A stretch of 41,832 nucleotides of DNA from Chromatiales bacterium (GCA_026984045.1 JALSSV010000075.1:1-41832); one strand, 5' to 3'. Shown: positions 10,450-18,859, counted from the first letter of the stretch. The notes: generated by a model from the sequence alone, not told the origin. Numbers and translations are program-made.

Positions 10450-12306
10450 ATGAAGCTTTTCCTGTCTTTGTTCATCGGACTGTTCCTGCAACTGGCGGGG
10501 GGAACGCTGCAGGCCGGTGGGGTGCTGCAACTTCCGCGACCTGTTCCTGTCTCCCAGGTGCCGGACGAAGTGCTGGTACGCCTGCGGGCCGATGCCGCCC
10601 CGGTGGCCGTACAGCGTCTGACCGCACCGCAGGGGCGGGTGCTCGAGCCAATCGCGGATGGTCTTGCCCGCCTCCGCCTCACGCCAGGGGAGACGGTGGC
10701 CGACGCCGTTTCCCGACTGGCTGACGATCCGGATGTGGTTCTGGTGCAGCCCAACTACGTGTATCGTGCCCAGCGTGTACCCAACGATCCGGACTATGGC
10801 CGGTACTGGGGCCTGAACAACGCAGGACAGGCCATCACGGGCGCCGTTTACGCCAAAGCCAATCCGGGAACGCCAGGGCGCGATATCTCGGCAGAAGCGG
10901 CCTGGGACATCAGCACCGACTGTTCCGCGAGCGTGGTGGCGGTTCTGGACACCGGTGTCGACTACACCCGACCGGAACTGGCCGGCAACATGTGGGACGG
11001 CGGTACCGACTGGCCCCATCACGGCTGGGATTTCGTGGGTGCCGGCGACAGCGACCCGCGACCGGTGGGAGGCGGCGAGCACCACGGAACCCATGTGGCC
11101 GGCACCATCGCCGCGGCAGGCAACAACGCCACGGGTGGCACCGGGGTCTGCTGGCAGGCACGCCTGATGGCCGTGCGGGTGCTCGACGAGAACGGGATCG
11201 GAACCACCGCTGACCTCATCGAAGGCATTCGTTTCGCGGTGGATCACGGGGCAAAGGTGATCAACATGAGCCTCGGTAGTGAGCAACCCTACGACACGGC
11301 TTTTGCAGATGCCATCGACTACGCCCGGCAGCATGACGTGTTGGTGGTGGTGGCCGCCGGCAATGGCGGGCTGGACGGGGTGGGTGACGACGTGCAGGTT
11401 GGGGATGACGGTTTCGGAACCGTGACCCGGGTCTATCCCTGTGCCTTTCCCCATGACAACCTGCTGTGCGTGGCGGCGTTGGATCAGAACTACGATTTGG
11501 CAGACTTTTCCAATTACGGCACCATGGGCGTGGATCTCGGCGCGCCCGGCACCAACATCCGCAGCACGGTTCCGGGGCAGGAATGGTCGGATGACTTTTC
11601 CGGCTGGACACCGGTGCCGGCCACCGGTGGCTGGACCAGCCTCGCTTGCGACGTGGGTTATGGTCCCTGGAACATGCTCGTCGATCCGCCCGACTGGTGC
11701 TCGCTCAATGCCGGCAACTATGCACAGGATGCCGCTGACGTGATCTACAGGACTTTCGATCTGTCGGCGGCGAGTGCTGCGGTGGTGAGCTACTATGCCT
11801 TCTTCGACGTAGCCAGCGGCGATGCTTTCAACGTGGCATACGATGCCAGTGGCAACAATCCCTTTGCCGGCGGTGGCGTTTTGCTCCAGTCACCGGTCAG
11901 TGGCAGTTCGCTGCCCTCCGCGCAGCCTTTCACGCATGATCTGAGCAGTTGTCTCACGTCCAACTGTGCCCTGGGTTTCCAGTTGCAGGCCAACGGGGAT
12001 ACGACCACCGCCACGGGGGTGGGCCTGTTCGGCCTGTACATCAGCACCCTGGAGCCGGGCAGCAGCCGTTATGCCGTGTACAACGGCACCTCCATGGCCA
12101 GCCCCCATGTGGCTGGCATCGCCGCGCTGGTGCGGGCCTTCAATCCGGCCTACACATATCTGGATACGCGCGAAGCCCTGGTCAACGGCGGGGATCCGGC
12201 CGTGGGCAGTTTCGCGGGCAAGAGCGAAAACGATCGTTCGGCCAACGCCGAGGGCGCCCTGCGCTATCTGGCCCCGCCACAGAACCTGACGGCCACGCTG
12301 AACTGA
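10450..12306 (+). CDS. Secreted subtilisin-like serine protease (peptidase family S8)
   Basis: This is a 618-residue exported protease. A signal peptide (about 1-22) is followed by a propeptide-like domain (about 38-108) ending in VQPNYVYRAQ. The catalytic triad is intact: Asp 167 in AVLDTGVDY, His 215 in HHGTHVAGT and Ser 548 in NGTSMASPHVAG, with the oxyanion Asn near 305 (AAGNGG). About 155 residues (380-535) are inserted between the oxyanion region and the serine. The insert begins EWSDDFSGWTPV and resembles a beta-sandwich accessory domain; several cysteines there could form disulfides. GAGG at 10441-10444 serves ATG 10450. The flanking genes encode two lipoproteins, the second resembling this protein's propeptide. 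Confidence 0.9.
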   Translation: MKLFLSLFIGLFLQLAGGTLQAGGVLQLPRPVPVSQVPDEVLVRLRADAAPVAVQRLTAPQGRVLEPIADGLARLRLTPGETVADAVSRLADDPDVVLVQPNYVYRAQRVPNDPDYGRYWGLNNAGQAITGAVYAKANPGTPGRDISAEAAWDISTDCSASVVAVLDTGVDYTRPELAGNMWDGGTDWPHHGWDFVGAGDSDPRPVGGGEHHGTHVAGTIAAAGNNATGGTGVCWQARLMAVRVLDENGIGTTADLIEGIRFAVDHGAKVINMSLGSEQPYDTAFADAIDYARQHDVLVVVAAGNGGLDGVGDDVQVGDDGFGTVTRVYPCAFPHDNLLCVAALDQNYDLADFSNYGTMGVDLGAPGTNIRSTVPGQEWSDDFSGWTPVPATGGWTSLACDVGYGPWNMLVDPPDWCSLNAGNYAQDAADVIYRTFDLSAASAAVVSYYAFFDVASGDAFNVAYDASGNNPFAGGGVLLQSPVSGSSLPSAQPFTHDLSSCLTSNCALGFQLQANGDTTTATGVGLFGLYISTLEPGSSRYAVYNGTSMASPHVAGIAALVRAFNPAYTYLDTREALVNGGDPAVGSFAGKSENDRSANAEGALRYLAPPQNLTATLN

Positions 12307-12309
12307 ATC

Positions 12310-12663
12310 ATGGGAATCCGGATCCTGTCGCTGTTGATTGTTGCCCTCGGCCTTGCCGGCTGCGGCAACGGTGCGCCCCGGCAACCGGAACGGATACCGC
12401 AGGGGATCGGACAGGAGGCCGGACGGGTGCCCGGCGAATATCTGCTGACGCCCCGGAACGGTTACGACGAAGAGCGCCTGCGACAACGGCTCGAAGAATA
12501 CGGTCTCGTGTCTCTGCGTGCGCTTGGAAGCGGGATCTGGCTGGTGCGCCTGCGGCACGATCCCGGTCCCCGGGCTCTGGCCGCACGACTCGAGCCCCTG
12601 GCGATCCGGGTCCAGCCCAACTACCTTTATCGTCAGCAGCCTGCGCCGGGTGCGCCGAAGTGA
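12310..12663 (+). CDS. Small lipoprotein resembling the propeptide of the adjacent S8 protease
   Basis: This is a 117-residue lipoprotein with the lipobox LAGC (Cys 18). Residues about 41-110 resemble residues 38-107 of the protease encoded three bases upstream: both start P-[DG]-E-[VY]-L, both have an IADGLARLRL / LGSGIWLVRL strand, and both finish VQPNY[VL]YR. In S8 proteases this domain (fervidolysin/I9-like) assists folding and blocks the active site until removed. A free-standing copy on the membrane could inhibit, chaperone or tether the protease. This is an inference from sequence similarity and adjacency; I know of no named homologue. Confidence 0.7.
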   Translation: MGIRILSLLIVALGLAGCGNGAPRQPERIPQGIGQEAGRVPGEYLLTPRNGYDEERLRQRLEEYGLVSLRALGSGIWLVRLRHDPGPRALAARLEPLAIRVQPNYLYRQQPAPGAPK

Positions 12664-12717
12664 TCCCGCCGGCGTGTTAGACTGCCTCTTTCCCGTTCAT
12701 CCGATCCGTTTCCGGCA

Positions 12718-14085
12718 ATGGCCAAGGCCAAGGTTCTCTACAGTTGCAGCGCCTGCGGCGCCACCTCGCCCAAGTGGATGGGCCAGTGCGGCGACTGCGG
12801 GGCCTGGAACACCCTCAGCGAAGTCGCGCCCGCCGCGCCGACCGGGCGGGGCGGGCGCTTCGGCGGCTTCGCCGGCAGCGCCGGGGCCCAGCCGGTACAG
12901 CGCCTGGCCGAGGTCTCGCCCGAGGACGTGGCGCGCACGCCCACCGGGATCGGCGAGTTCGACCGGGTGCTCGGCGGCGGCCTGGTGCCGGGCTCGGTGG
13001 TGCTGATCGGCGGCGATCCGGGGATCGGCAAGTCCACCCTGTTGCTGCAGACCCTGGTGGGCATGGGCCGGGACGGGCGGGCCCTGTACGTCACCGGCGA
13101 GGAATCCCTGCAGCAGGTCAGCCTGCGCGCCCATCGCCTGGGCCTGGCCGCCAGCGACATCCGTCTGCTGAGCGAGACCCGGGTGGAGAACATCCTGGCC
13201 ACCGCGGCGAAGGAGCGGCCGGAGGTGATGGTGGTGGACTCCATCCAGACCGTCTACACCGAGGAACTCCAGTCGGCCCCGGGGGCGGTGGCCCAGGTGC
13301 GGGAATCGGCGGCCCAGCTCGTGCGCCATGCCAAGCAGACCGGCGTGGCCCTGTTTCTGGTGGGCCACGTGACCAAGGAAGGCACCCTGGCCGGGCCGCG
13401 GGTGCTGGAGCACATGGTGGACACGGTGCTCTACTTCGAGGGCGACGCCGGCAGCCGCTACCGGCTGATCCGGGCCTTCAAGAATCGCTTCGGCGCGGTC
13501 AACGAACTGGGCGTGTTCGCCATGACCGACCGCGGCCTGCGCGAGGTCAACAACCCTTCCGCCATCTTCCTCTCCCGCCACGACGAGCCGGTGCCGGGCT
13601 CGGTGGTGATGGTGACCCTGGAAGGCAGCCGGCCCCTGCTGGTGGAGGTCCAGGCCCTGGTGGACGAAAGCCACCTGGGCAATCCCCGCCGGATCAGCAC
13701 CGGCCTTGAGCACAACCGCCTGGCCATGCTGCTGGCCGTGCTGCACCGCCACGGCGGCGTGGCCACCTTCGATCAGGACGTGTTCGTCAACGTGGTGGGC
13801 GGCGTGCGGGTGACCGAGACCGGCGCCGATCTGGCCATGGTGCTGGCCATGATGTCCTCCCTGCGCAACCGCACCCTGGCGCAGGATCTGGTGGTGTTCG
13901 GCGAAGTGGGCCTGGCCGGCGAGATCCGGCCCGTGCCCTCCGGCCAGGAACGCCTCCACGAGGCCGCCAAGCACGGCTTCAAACGCGCCATCGTGCCGAA
14001 GGCCAACGCCCCCCGCCAGCCCATCGAGGGATTGCAGATCACGCCGGTCACGCGCCTGCATGAAGCGTTGTCGGCAGTGGAGTAG
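12718..14085 (+). CDS. radA: DNA repair protein RadA (branch-migration helicase)
   Basis: This 455-residue cytoplasmic ATPase drives branch migration of recombination intermediates with RecA. It has an N-terminal zinc finger (C10, C13, C24, C27 in CSACGATSPKWMGQC), a RecA-like core with Walker A GDPGIGKST, the RadA-specific KNRFG motif (AFKNRFGAVNELG) and a C-terminal Lon-protease-like domain (VNVVGGVRVTETGADLA to the end). Length matches E. coli RadA (460). ATG 12718 gives the standard MAKAKVLYSC start. TAGACT at 12678-12683 could be a -10 element, but the -35 is poor. Confidence 0.96.
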   Translation: MAKAKVLYSCSACGATSPKWMGQCGDCGAWNTLSEVAPAAPTGRGGRFGGFAGSAGAQPVQRLAEVSPEDVARTPTGIGEFDRVLGGGLVPGSVVLIGGDPGIGKSTLLLQTLVGMGRDGRALYVTGEESLQQVSLRAHRLGLAASDIRLLSETRVENILATAAKERPEVMVVDSIQTVYTEELQSAPGAVAQVRESAAQLVRHAKQTGVALFLVGHVTKEGTLAGPRVLEHMVDTVLYFEGDAGSRYRLIRAFKNRFGAVNELGVFAMTDRGLREVNNPSAIFLSRHDEPVPGSVVMVTLEGSRPLLVEVQALVDESHLGNPRRISTGLEHNRLAMLLAVLHRHGGVATFDQDVFVNVVGGVRVTETGADLAMVLAMMSSLRNRTLAQDLVVFGEVGLAGEIRPVPSGQERLHEAAKHGFKRAIVPKANAPRQPIEGLQITPVTRLHEALSAVE

Positions 14086-14442
14086 GATAGGAAAACATTC
14101 AACGCAAAGGCGCGAAGGCGCAAAGAACGCAAAGCGGTTGGTTGCGCGTTTGGCGGGTGTTTGACGGGTAATGTAGGAGCGGCGCCCTCGCCACGACGAA
14201 CAGGGCCAAGGGACGAGTGACGAGTGACGGAGGGAATCGAAGCCCGGAACCCAATGTTTTTCCTCGGCCCTTGGTCCTCGTCACTCGTCCCTGCATTTTC
14301 GCGGCGAGGGCGCCGCTCCTACGGATCCCGCAGCCAGGGTTGCGGGGCACCTCATCGCGGCTTGCGCCGCGCCCGCATCCCAGATAGGTCACCCCAACGC
14401 ACAATCAACCGCTTTGCGATCTCTGTGCCTTTGCGTTGAAAA
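14086..14442. repeat. Nested inverted repeat island between convergent genes
   Basis: This 357-base gap contains no gene and is almost entirely repeats arranged symmetrically. The outer pair is CAACGCAAAGG (14100-14110) with its complement at 14428-14438, and CGCAAAGCGGTTG (14128-14140) with its complement at 14406-14418. The middle pair is a perfect 20-base inverted repeat starting GTAGGAGCGGC (14173-14192 versus 14303-14322). The inner pair is GGACGAGTGACGAG (14211-14224 versus 14277-14290). The GTAGGAGC segment resembles REP sequences mobilised by RAYT enzymes in pseudomonads. The island may end transcription of radA and of the opposing PilZ gene. Confidence 0.8.
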
Positions 14443-14820
14443 TCACCCCCCTGAATGAATCAGCTCCGCCAGCTCCCGTTCCAGGATCGCCGGATCGCCC
14501 AGGTTGAGTTCCACCAGCCGGTGCAGGTGGGTGGCGGTGTCGAGATCCATGTGTTCGCAGTGGAAGCCGACGCGATCCGTTTCCATGTGGGCCACGGTCA
14601 CTTCCATGTTCAGCACCACCTCGTCACCGGCCAGGTGCAGCTCCAGAAGCCAGGGATGGCCGGCCTCGGTGAGCCAGTTCGCCGGACGGGTGGTGAGGGC
14701 GCCCTTCAGGCACACGTCGATCAGGCGGGCCTCGTAGCGCCGGCCGCTGGCCGGATCGATGAGCACCGCCTCGGCGTCGAAGGGGATGCGGGTGAAGTGG
14801 CGGTGTTCCTCGAAGGGCAT
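14443..14820 (-). CDS. PilZ-domain protein, probable cyclic-di-GMP receptor
   Basis: This is a 125-residue cytoplasmic protein. From ATG 14820 it begins MPFEEHRHFTRIPFD, containing the RxxxR motif (RHFTR) of PilZ domains. The second ligand motif reads DVCLKGA, i.e. DxCxxG in place of the usual [D/N]xSxxG, so cysteine replaces serine. The remaining strands fit the PilZ barrel, and a C-terminal helix (LHRLVELNLGDPAILEREL) follows. It lies five bases downstream of the FHA-domain gene, so the two are almost certainly co-transcribed, linking c-di-GMP and phosphothreonine recognition. Confidence 0.85.
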   Translation of the reverse strand: MPFEEHRHFTRIPFDAEAVLIDPASGRRYEARLIDVCLKGALTTRPANWLTEAGHPWLLELHLAGDEVVLNMEVTVAHMETDRVGFHCEHMDLDTATHLHRLVELNLGDPAILERELAELIHSGG

Positions 14821-14825
14821 GGTCG

Positions 14826-15506
14826 TCAGTCCAGGAAGAATTGCATCTGCACGTTGCCGATGGTGATGATGTCGCCATCGTTGAGCTTCACGCTGTGCTC
14901 GCCGATGGGCCGGTCGCCCACCAGGGGGCATTTCTCGCCTTCCAGATGGGAAAGGAAGTAGCCGTCCTTGCGCCGCGTGACCACCGCGGTGGCCACGCCG
15001 GGCTTGCCGAGATTGGTCATGGAGCGGTTGAGGCTCAGGGTCTTGCCCAGGTTCTGACCGCTGAGGATCTGCAGCCAGGCGCGGCGCTTGCCCTCGGGCA
15101 CCTCGGCGGAGGCGGCCTCGGCCGGTTGCGCTTCGGCGGCCGGCGGGGTGTCACTGGCATGGGGGATGTCCCGGGCCAGGTCGATCTCCATGGTCAGGGT
15201 CTCCTCGTCGGGCAGCGGCGGCTCGTACTTGAAATTCAGGGTGTGCTTGCCCACCCGGATGACATCACCGTCCTTGAGCATGTGCTTGGTGATCCGCTCG
15301 TTGTTGACGAAGGTGCCTCCCTCGCTGTCCAGATCCACGATAACGGAGGTGTCGTCCTGGGTATCGATGCGCGCGTGCTTCGCTTCCAGCGCCAGGCTGT
15401 CGATGTGGATGGTGCATTCGGGATCATTGCCGATGGTCATGCTGCCGGCGAGGACCGGATAGACGCGCAGCACGGTACCTTTGAAGGAAAGGGTCAGTTT
15501 CGACAA
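14826..15506 (-). CDS. Tandem FHA-domain protein
   Basis: This is a 226-residue cytoplasmic protein with two forkhead-associated domains. The first (about 20-92) carries the phosphothreonine-binding signature: IGNDPECTIHI, the EAKHARI stretch and DLDSEGGTFVNNERI. A linker rich in Ala, Glu and Pro (about 100-140) follows. The second domain (about 143-226: LQILSGQNLGKTLSLNRS, LNDGDIITIGNVQMQFFLD) is less conserved and lacks the clear Ser/Arg motif, so it may not bind phosphopeptides. A GspA-like FHA/kinase context is absent: no Ser/Thr kinase or phosphatase gene is nearby. It heads a two-gene operon with the PilZ protein. Confidence 0.88.
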   Translation of the reverse strand: MSKLTLSFKGTVLRVYPVLAGSMTIGNDPECTIHIDSLALEAKHARIDTQDDTSVIVDLDSEGGTFVNNERITKHMLKDGDVIRVGKHTLNFKYEPPLPDEETLTMEIDLARDIPHASDTPPAAEAQPAEAASAEVPEGKRRAWLQILSGQNLGKTLSLNRSMTNLGKPGVATAVVTRRKDGYFLSHLEGEKCPLVGDRPIGEHSVKLNDGDIITIGNVQMQFFLD

Positions 15507-15618
15507 TGGGCTCGCTCCAGAAAACTCTTTATATATCGGTAGATTATAGACGTGATGTCAAGTGCCGTGGCAACTTTTGCCAAGGCGCGACAGACGGTGC
15601 CCGGTGCCGGACGGACGG

Positions 15619-16914
15619 TCAGTCGCGTTCGGCTTCCGCGCCCTTCTTCTTTATCGGTTGCAGCGTCGGATTGATGAGCACGGTTTTCACCGCGTTCTGG
15701 GTGGTCTGCACGATCTCCACCGGATGGCCGTCCAGCAGCAGGCTGGTGCCCGGATCCGGGATCGATTCCAGATGCTCGATGATCAGGCCGTTGAGGGTCT
15801 TGGGCCCGTCGGTGGGCAGATGCCAGTGGAAGAACTTGTTCAGCTCGCGAATGGTGATGCTGGCGTCCACCAGGTAGCTGCCGTCTTCCTGGCGGTGGAT
15901 CTCCCGGCTGCGGGCGGCCGGATCGGTGGTGAACTCGCCGACGATCTCCTCGAGGATGTCTTCCAGCGTCACCAGCCCCTGGATCTCGCCGTATTCGTTC
16001 ACCACCAGTCCGATGCGCCGGCGCGCCTTCTGGAAGTTGATGAGCTGGGTATTGAGCGGCACGCCTTCGGGGATGAAATAGGCCTCGTGGATCACCTGGC
16101 GAAAGTCTTCGAGGGTGGCGTTACCCTTCTGGAACAGCTTGATCACCCTGCGCAGGTGCACCATGCCGATGACCTGATCGATATCATCTTCCCAGACCGG
16201 CAGGCGGGTGTGCTGGCTCTCGGTGAGCTGGGTGACGATGTCCTCCCAGGGATCGGTGATGTCGATGCCCACGATCTCGTTGCGCGGTACCATGATGTCT
16301 TCCACCGTGGCCTTTTCCAGATCGAGGATCGACAGCAGCATCTGCTGGTGACGCTGGGGGATCATCGCCCCGGCCTCGTTGACCACCACCCGCAGTTCCT
16401 CGGCCGACAGATCCATGTGACCGCCGCCCTCGGTACGGATCCCCAGCAGCCGGAACAGGCCATCGGTGATGCGGTTGATCAGCCAGACCAGCGGATAGAG
16501 CACCCTCAGCAACGGCTCCAGGAGCAGGGAGGCCGGCAGGGCGTACTTTTCCGGGCGCAGGGCGGCGAGGGTCTTGGGGGTGACCTCGGCGAAGATCAGC
16601 ACCACGATGGTCAGCACGAAGGTGGCCACCGCAATGCCGGTCTGGCCCCACAGCCGCAGGCCGATCACCGTGGCGATGGCCGAGGCCAGGATGTTGACGA
16701 AGTTGTTGCCCAGCAGGATCAGGCCGATCAGCCGTTCCGGGCGCTGCAGCAGGCGCTGGGCACGCATGGCGCCCCGCTGCCGCTGATCCGCCAGGTGGCG
16801 AAGCCGGTAGCGGTTGATGCTCATCAGCCCCGTTTCGGAGCCGGAGAAGAAGCCGGAGAACAGAATCAGGATGAAGAGTGCCGAAAACAGCACCCACAAG
16901 GGAATGTCATCCAA
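15619..16914 (-). CDS. yfjD: CNNM/CBS-domain inner-membrane transporter (YfjD/CorB-like)
   Basis: The product (431 residues) has an N-terminal DUF21/CNNM membrane domain with four hydrophobic segments (about 5-25, 60-80, 90-110 and 120-145) including the conserved FFSGSETGLMSINRYRL. A pair of CBS domains (about 205-325, with EDIMVPRNEIVGID and GLVTLEDILEEIVGE) and a C-terminal CorC_HlyC domain follow. Family members take part in magnesium or cobalt handling. Gene order yfjD-ypjD near ffh matches E. coli. Confidence 0.9.
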   Translation of the reverse strand: MDDIPLWVLFSALFILILFSGFFSGSETGLMSINRYRLRHLADQRQRGAMRAQRLLQRPERLIGLILLGNNFVNILASAIATVIGLRLWGQTGIAVATFVLTIVVLIFAEVTPKTLAALRPEKYALPASLLLEPLLRVLYPLVWLINRITDGLFRLLGIRTEGGGHMDLSAEELRVVVNEAGAMIPQRHQQMLLSILDLEKATVEDIMVPRNEIVGIDITDPWEDIVTQLTESQHTRLPVWEDDIDQVIGMVHLRRVIKLFQKGNATLEDFRQVIHEAYFIPEGVPLNTQLINFQKARRRIGLVVNEYGEIQGLVTLEDILEEIVGEFTTDPAARSREIHRQEDGSYLVDASITIRELNKFFHWHLPTDGPKTLNGLIIEHLESIPDPGTSLLLDGHPVEIVQTTQNAVKTVLINPTLQPIKKKGAEAERD

Positions 16915-16974
16915 GAGAGGACGAACCTCGTGTGATGGCCGGCCCGATATTACGCGGGAGAAGCAGGGGCGCTG

Positions 16975-17775
16975 TCAAGCCTTGCCCAGCAGCAGCTCGA
17001 TGACGAACTTGCTGCCGAAGTAGGCCAGCATCAGTACCACGAAGCCGCCGATGGCCCAGCGGATGGCCACCCGGCCGCGCCAGCCGAAGCGCCAGCGGCC
17101 GAACAGCAGCACCGCGAAGATCAGCCAGGCGATCACCGACAGCACCGTTTTGTGCACCAGATGCTGGCCGAAGATGTCCTCGAGGTAGAACGCGCCGCTG
17201 ACCAGCGAGAGGGTCAGGAGCACGAAACCCACGCCGATCATGCCGAACAGCAGCTTTTCCATGGTCTCCAGCGGCGGCAGGGCGCGCACGAAGCCGCCCG
17301 GTTGGTGCCGGTGCAGGTGACTGTCCTGAATGTAGAGCAGGGCGGCCTGTACGGCGGCGATGGAGAGCAGGCTGTAGGCCAGGATCGAGAGCAGGATGTG
17401 CAGGCGCAGGCCCGCGTCCAGGGCCTCGGTGAGATAGTGGCCGGGCGGCGCGAAGGCCAGGCCGATGACCGCCAGGGCGGCCACGGGATAGACCACGATG
17501 CCCAGCGTGGCCACCGGCAGGGAGAGGGTGGCCAGGGTCAGCAGCAGTGCCACCAGCCAGCCCACCAGGCCGACGATGGCGAACAGCTCCACGTTCAGAC
17601 CCTGGGGGGTCACGAGGGTCTGCCAGGCCAGCAGGCCATGCAGGACCAGGGCCACCACGGCCGGCAGCAGCGCCCATCCGGGTGACCCCTCGTCGGCGGG
17701 TTGCCGGAGTCGGCGATAGAGCCACACACCGGACAGGCAGTAGAACAGGGCAGCCGTGAGCGCGAGCGGGATCAT
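16975..17775 (-). CDS. ypjD: YpjD inner-membrane protein, CcsA/CcmC (cytochrome c assembly) family
   Basis: This is a 266-residue polytopic membrane protein with about eight hydrophobic segments. The conserved stretch LRLHILLSILAYSLLSIAAVQAALLY and the motif LEDIFGQHLVHKTVLSVIAWLIFAVLLFGR, with conserved histidines, mark the CcsA-related YpjD family. E. coli YpjD (CorE) is linked to the CorB/YfjD transporter genetically, and the same neighbour is present here 60 bases downstream on the same strand. Cytochrome assembly itself is unlikely because the WWD haem-binding motif is not visible. Confidence 0.87.
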   Translation of the reverse strand: MIPLALTAALFYCLSGVWLYRRLRQPADEGSPGWALLPAVVALVLHGLLAWQTLVTPQGLNVELFAIVGLVGWLVALLLTLATLSLPVATLGIVVYPVAALAVIGLAFAPPGHYLTEALDAGLRLHILLSILAYSLLSIAAVQAALLYIQDSHLHRHQPGGFVRALPPLETMEKLLFGMIGVGFVLLTLSLVSGAFYLEDIFGQHLVHKTVLSVIAWLIFAVLLFGRWRFGWRGRVAIRWAIGGFVVLMLAYFGSKFVIELLLGKA

Positions 17776-18094
17776 GGACGGGGTGTTTGTTGTTGTCGGA
17801 GCCGGGATGATGACATACTAGGCCAGACGATGACAAAGCCTCATTCCGCGGCTCTCTGGAGGTTCAGGCCGCCTGGCGCCGGGCAGCGGAAGCGGCACCG
17901 GGCCTGAGGCGCACGGGTCGACTTGTGACCACTATAACAGTTTGCAGGGGCGACCGGTGGCAGGATGGAGTCTGTCCAGACAATGGGTGCCACGGGTAAT
18001 GCGACCTTTTCGACAGAACACACTCAACGGGTATGCCAATGCCGCGGTCGGATCGGCCGCAGACGACCCCCCCTTGAGCGGGCCGGAGGAAAAC
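17776..18094. promoter_or_regulatory. Divergent intergenic region between ypjD and the cyclic-nucleotide phosphodiesterase gene
   Basis: This 319-base region lies between two divergent genes and should contain both promoters. On the plus strand TATAAC near 17933-17938 is a possible -10, but the -35 is not convincing. GGAGGA at 18085-18090 is the strong ribosome site for ATG 18095. No repeat or credible small gene was seen. Confidence 0.4.
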
Positions 18095-18859
18095 ATGGAG
18101 CTGACGGTCCTCGGCTGCAGTGGCGGCGTGGGCGCCGGATTACGGACCACGACCTTGCGCCTCAACGGTCAGGTGCTGATCGATGCCGGTACCGGCCTGG
18201 GTGATCTGTCCCTCGACGAGATGGCGCAGATCCGCCACATCTTTCTTACCCATTCCCACCTGGATCACGTGGCCAGCATCCCCCTGCTGCTGGACAGCAT
18301 CTTCGATCGCATCGAGGAGCCCATCGTGATCCATGGCCTGGAGGTGACCCTGCAGGCCCTGCGCACCCACATCTTCAACAACGTGATCTGGCCCGATTTC
18401 GCCATCCTGCCCAACCGGGCCAACCCGGTGATGCGTTACGCGCCGATGATGCCCGGCCAGATCCGCGAGGTGGCGGGGCTGCGCCTCGAGATGATCCCGG
18501 TCAACCACGTGGTCCCGGGCGTCGGCTACCGGGTGGAGACCCCCGGCAAGGTGTTCGCCTTCAGCGGCGACACCTCCACCAACGACACCTTCTGGCAGGC
18601 CCTCAACCGCTACCCGGAACTGGACATGCTGCTGGTGGAAGCCGCCTTCCCGGACCGGGACGAGGCGCTGTGCCGCCGCGCCGGCCATTACTGTCCGTCC
18701 CTGCTGGCCGCCGATCTGCGGAAACTGAATCTCGATCCCGATGTCTATATCAGCCACAACAAGCCGGGGGCCGAAGACGAGATCTTCCGCGAATGCCAGG
18801 CCGCCATCACCAGCCACCGGATCCACCGGCTCGGCGCCGGGGATCGGTTCACGCTATAA
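18095..18859 (+). CDS. Class II 3',5'-cyclic-nucleotide phosphodiesterase-like metallo-hydrolase
   Basis: This is a 254-residue cytoplasmic metallo-beta-lactamase-fold enzyme. ATG 18095 is preferred because GGAGGA precedes it by four bases and the protein then opens with MELTVLGCSGGVGAG, typical of the family; an upstream frame to 17942 is a leader without ribosome site. The metal motif THSHLDH (about residues 50-56) and a second site FSGDTSTND are visible, and the C-terminal ISHNKPG fits. The closest family I recognise is class II cAMP phosphodiesterase (yeast Pde1, Vibrio CpdP type). The gene separates ypjD from ffh, which are adjacent in many relatives. Confidence 0.78.
   Translation: MELTVLGCSGGVGAGLRTTTLRLNGQVLIDAGTGLGDLSLDEMAQIRHIFLTHSHLDHVASIPLLLDSIFDRIEEPIVIHGLEVTLQALRTHIFNNVIWPDFAILPNRANPVMRYAPMMPGQIREVAGLRLEMIPVNHVVPGVGYRVETPGKVFAFSGDTSTNDTFWQALNRYPELDMLLVEAAFPDRDEALCRRAGHYCPSLLAADLRKLNLDPDVYISHNKPGAEDEIFRECQAAITSHRIHRLGAGDRFTL

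Noticed and set aside
12697-14061. Long open frame antisense to radA
   Set aside because: It mirrors the codon positions of a clear gene in GC-rich DNA, has low-complexity His/Gln/Gly-rich sequence and no recognisable domain.
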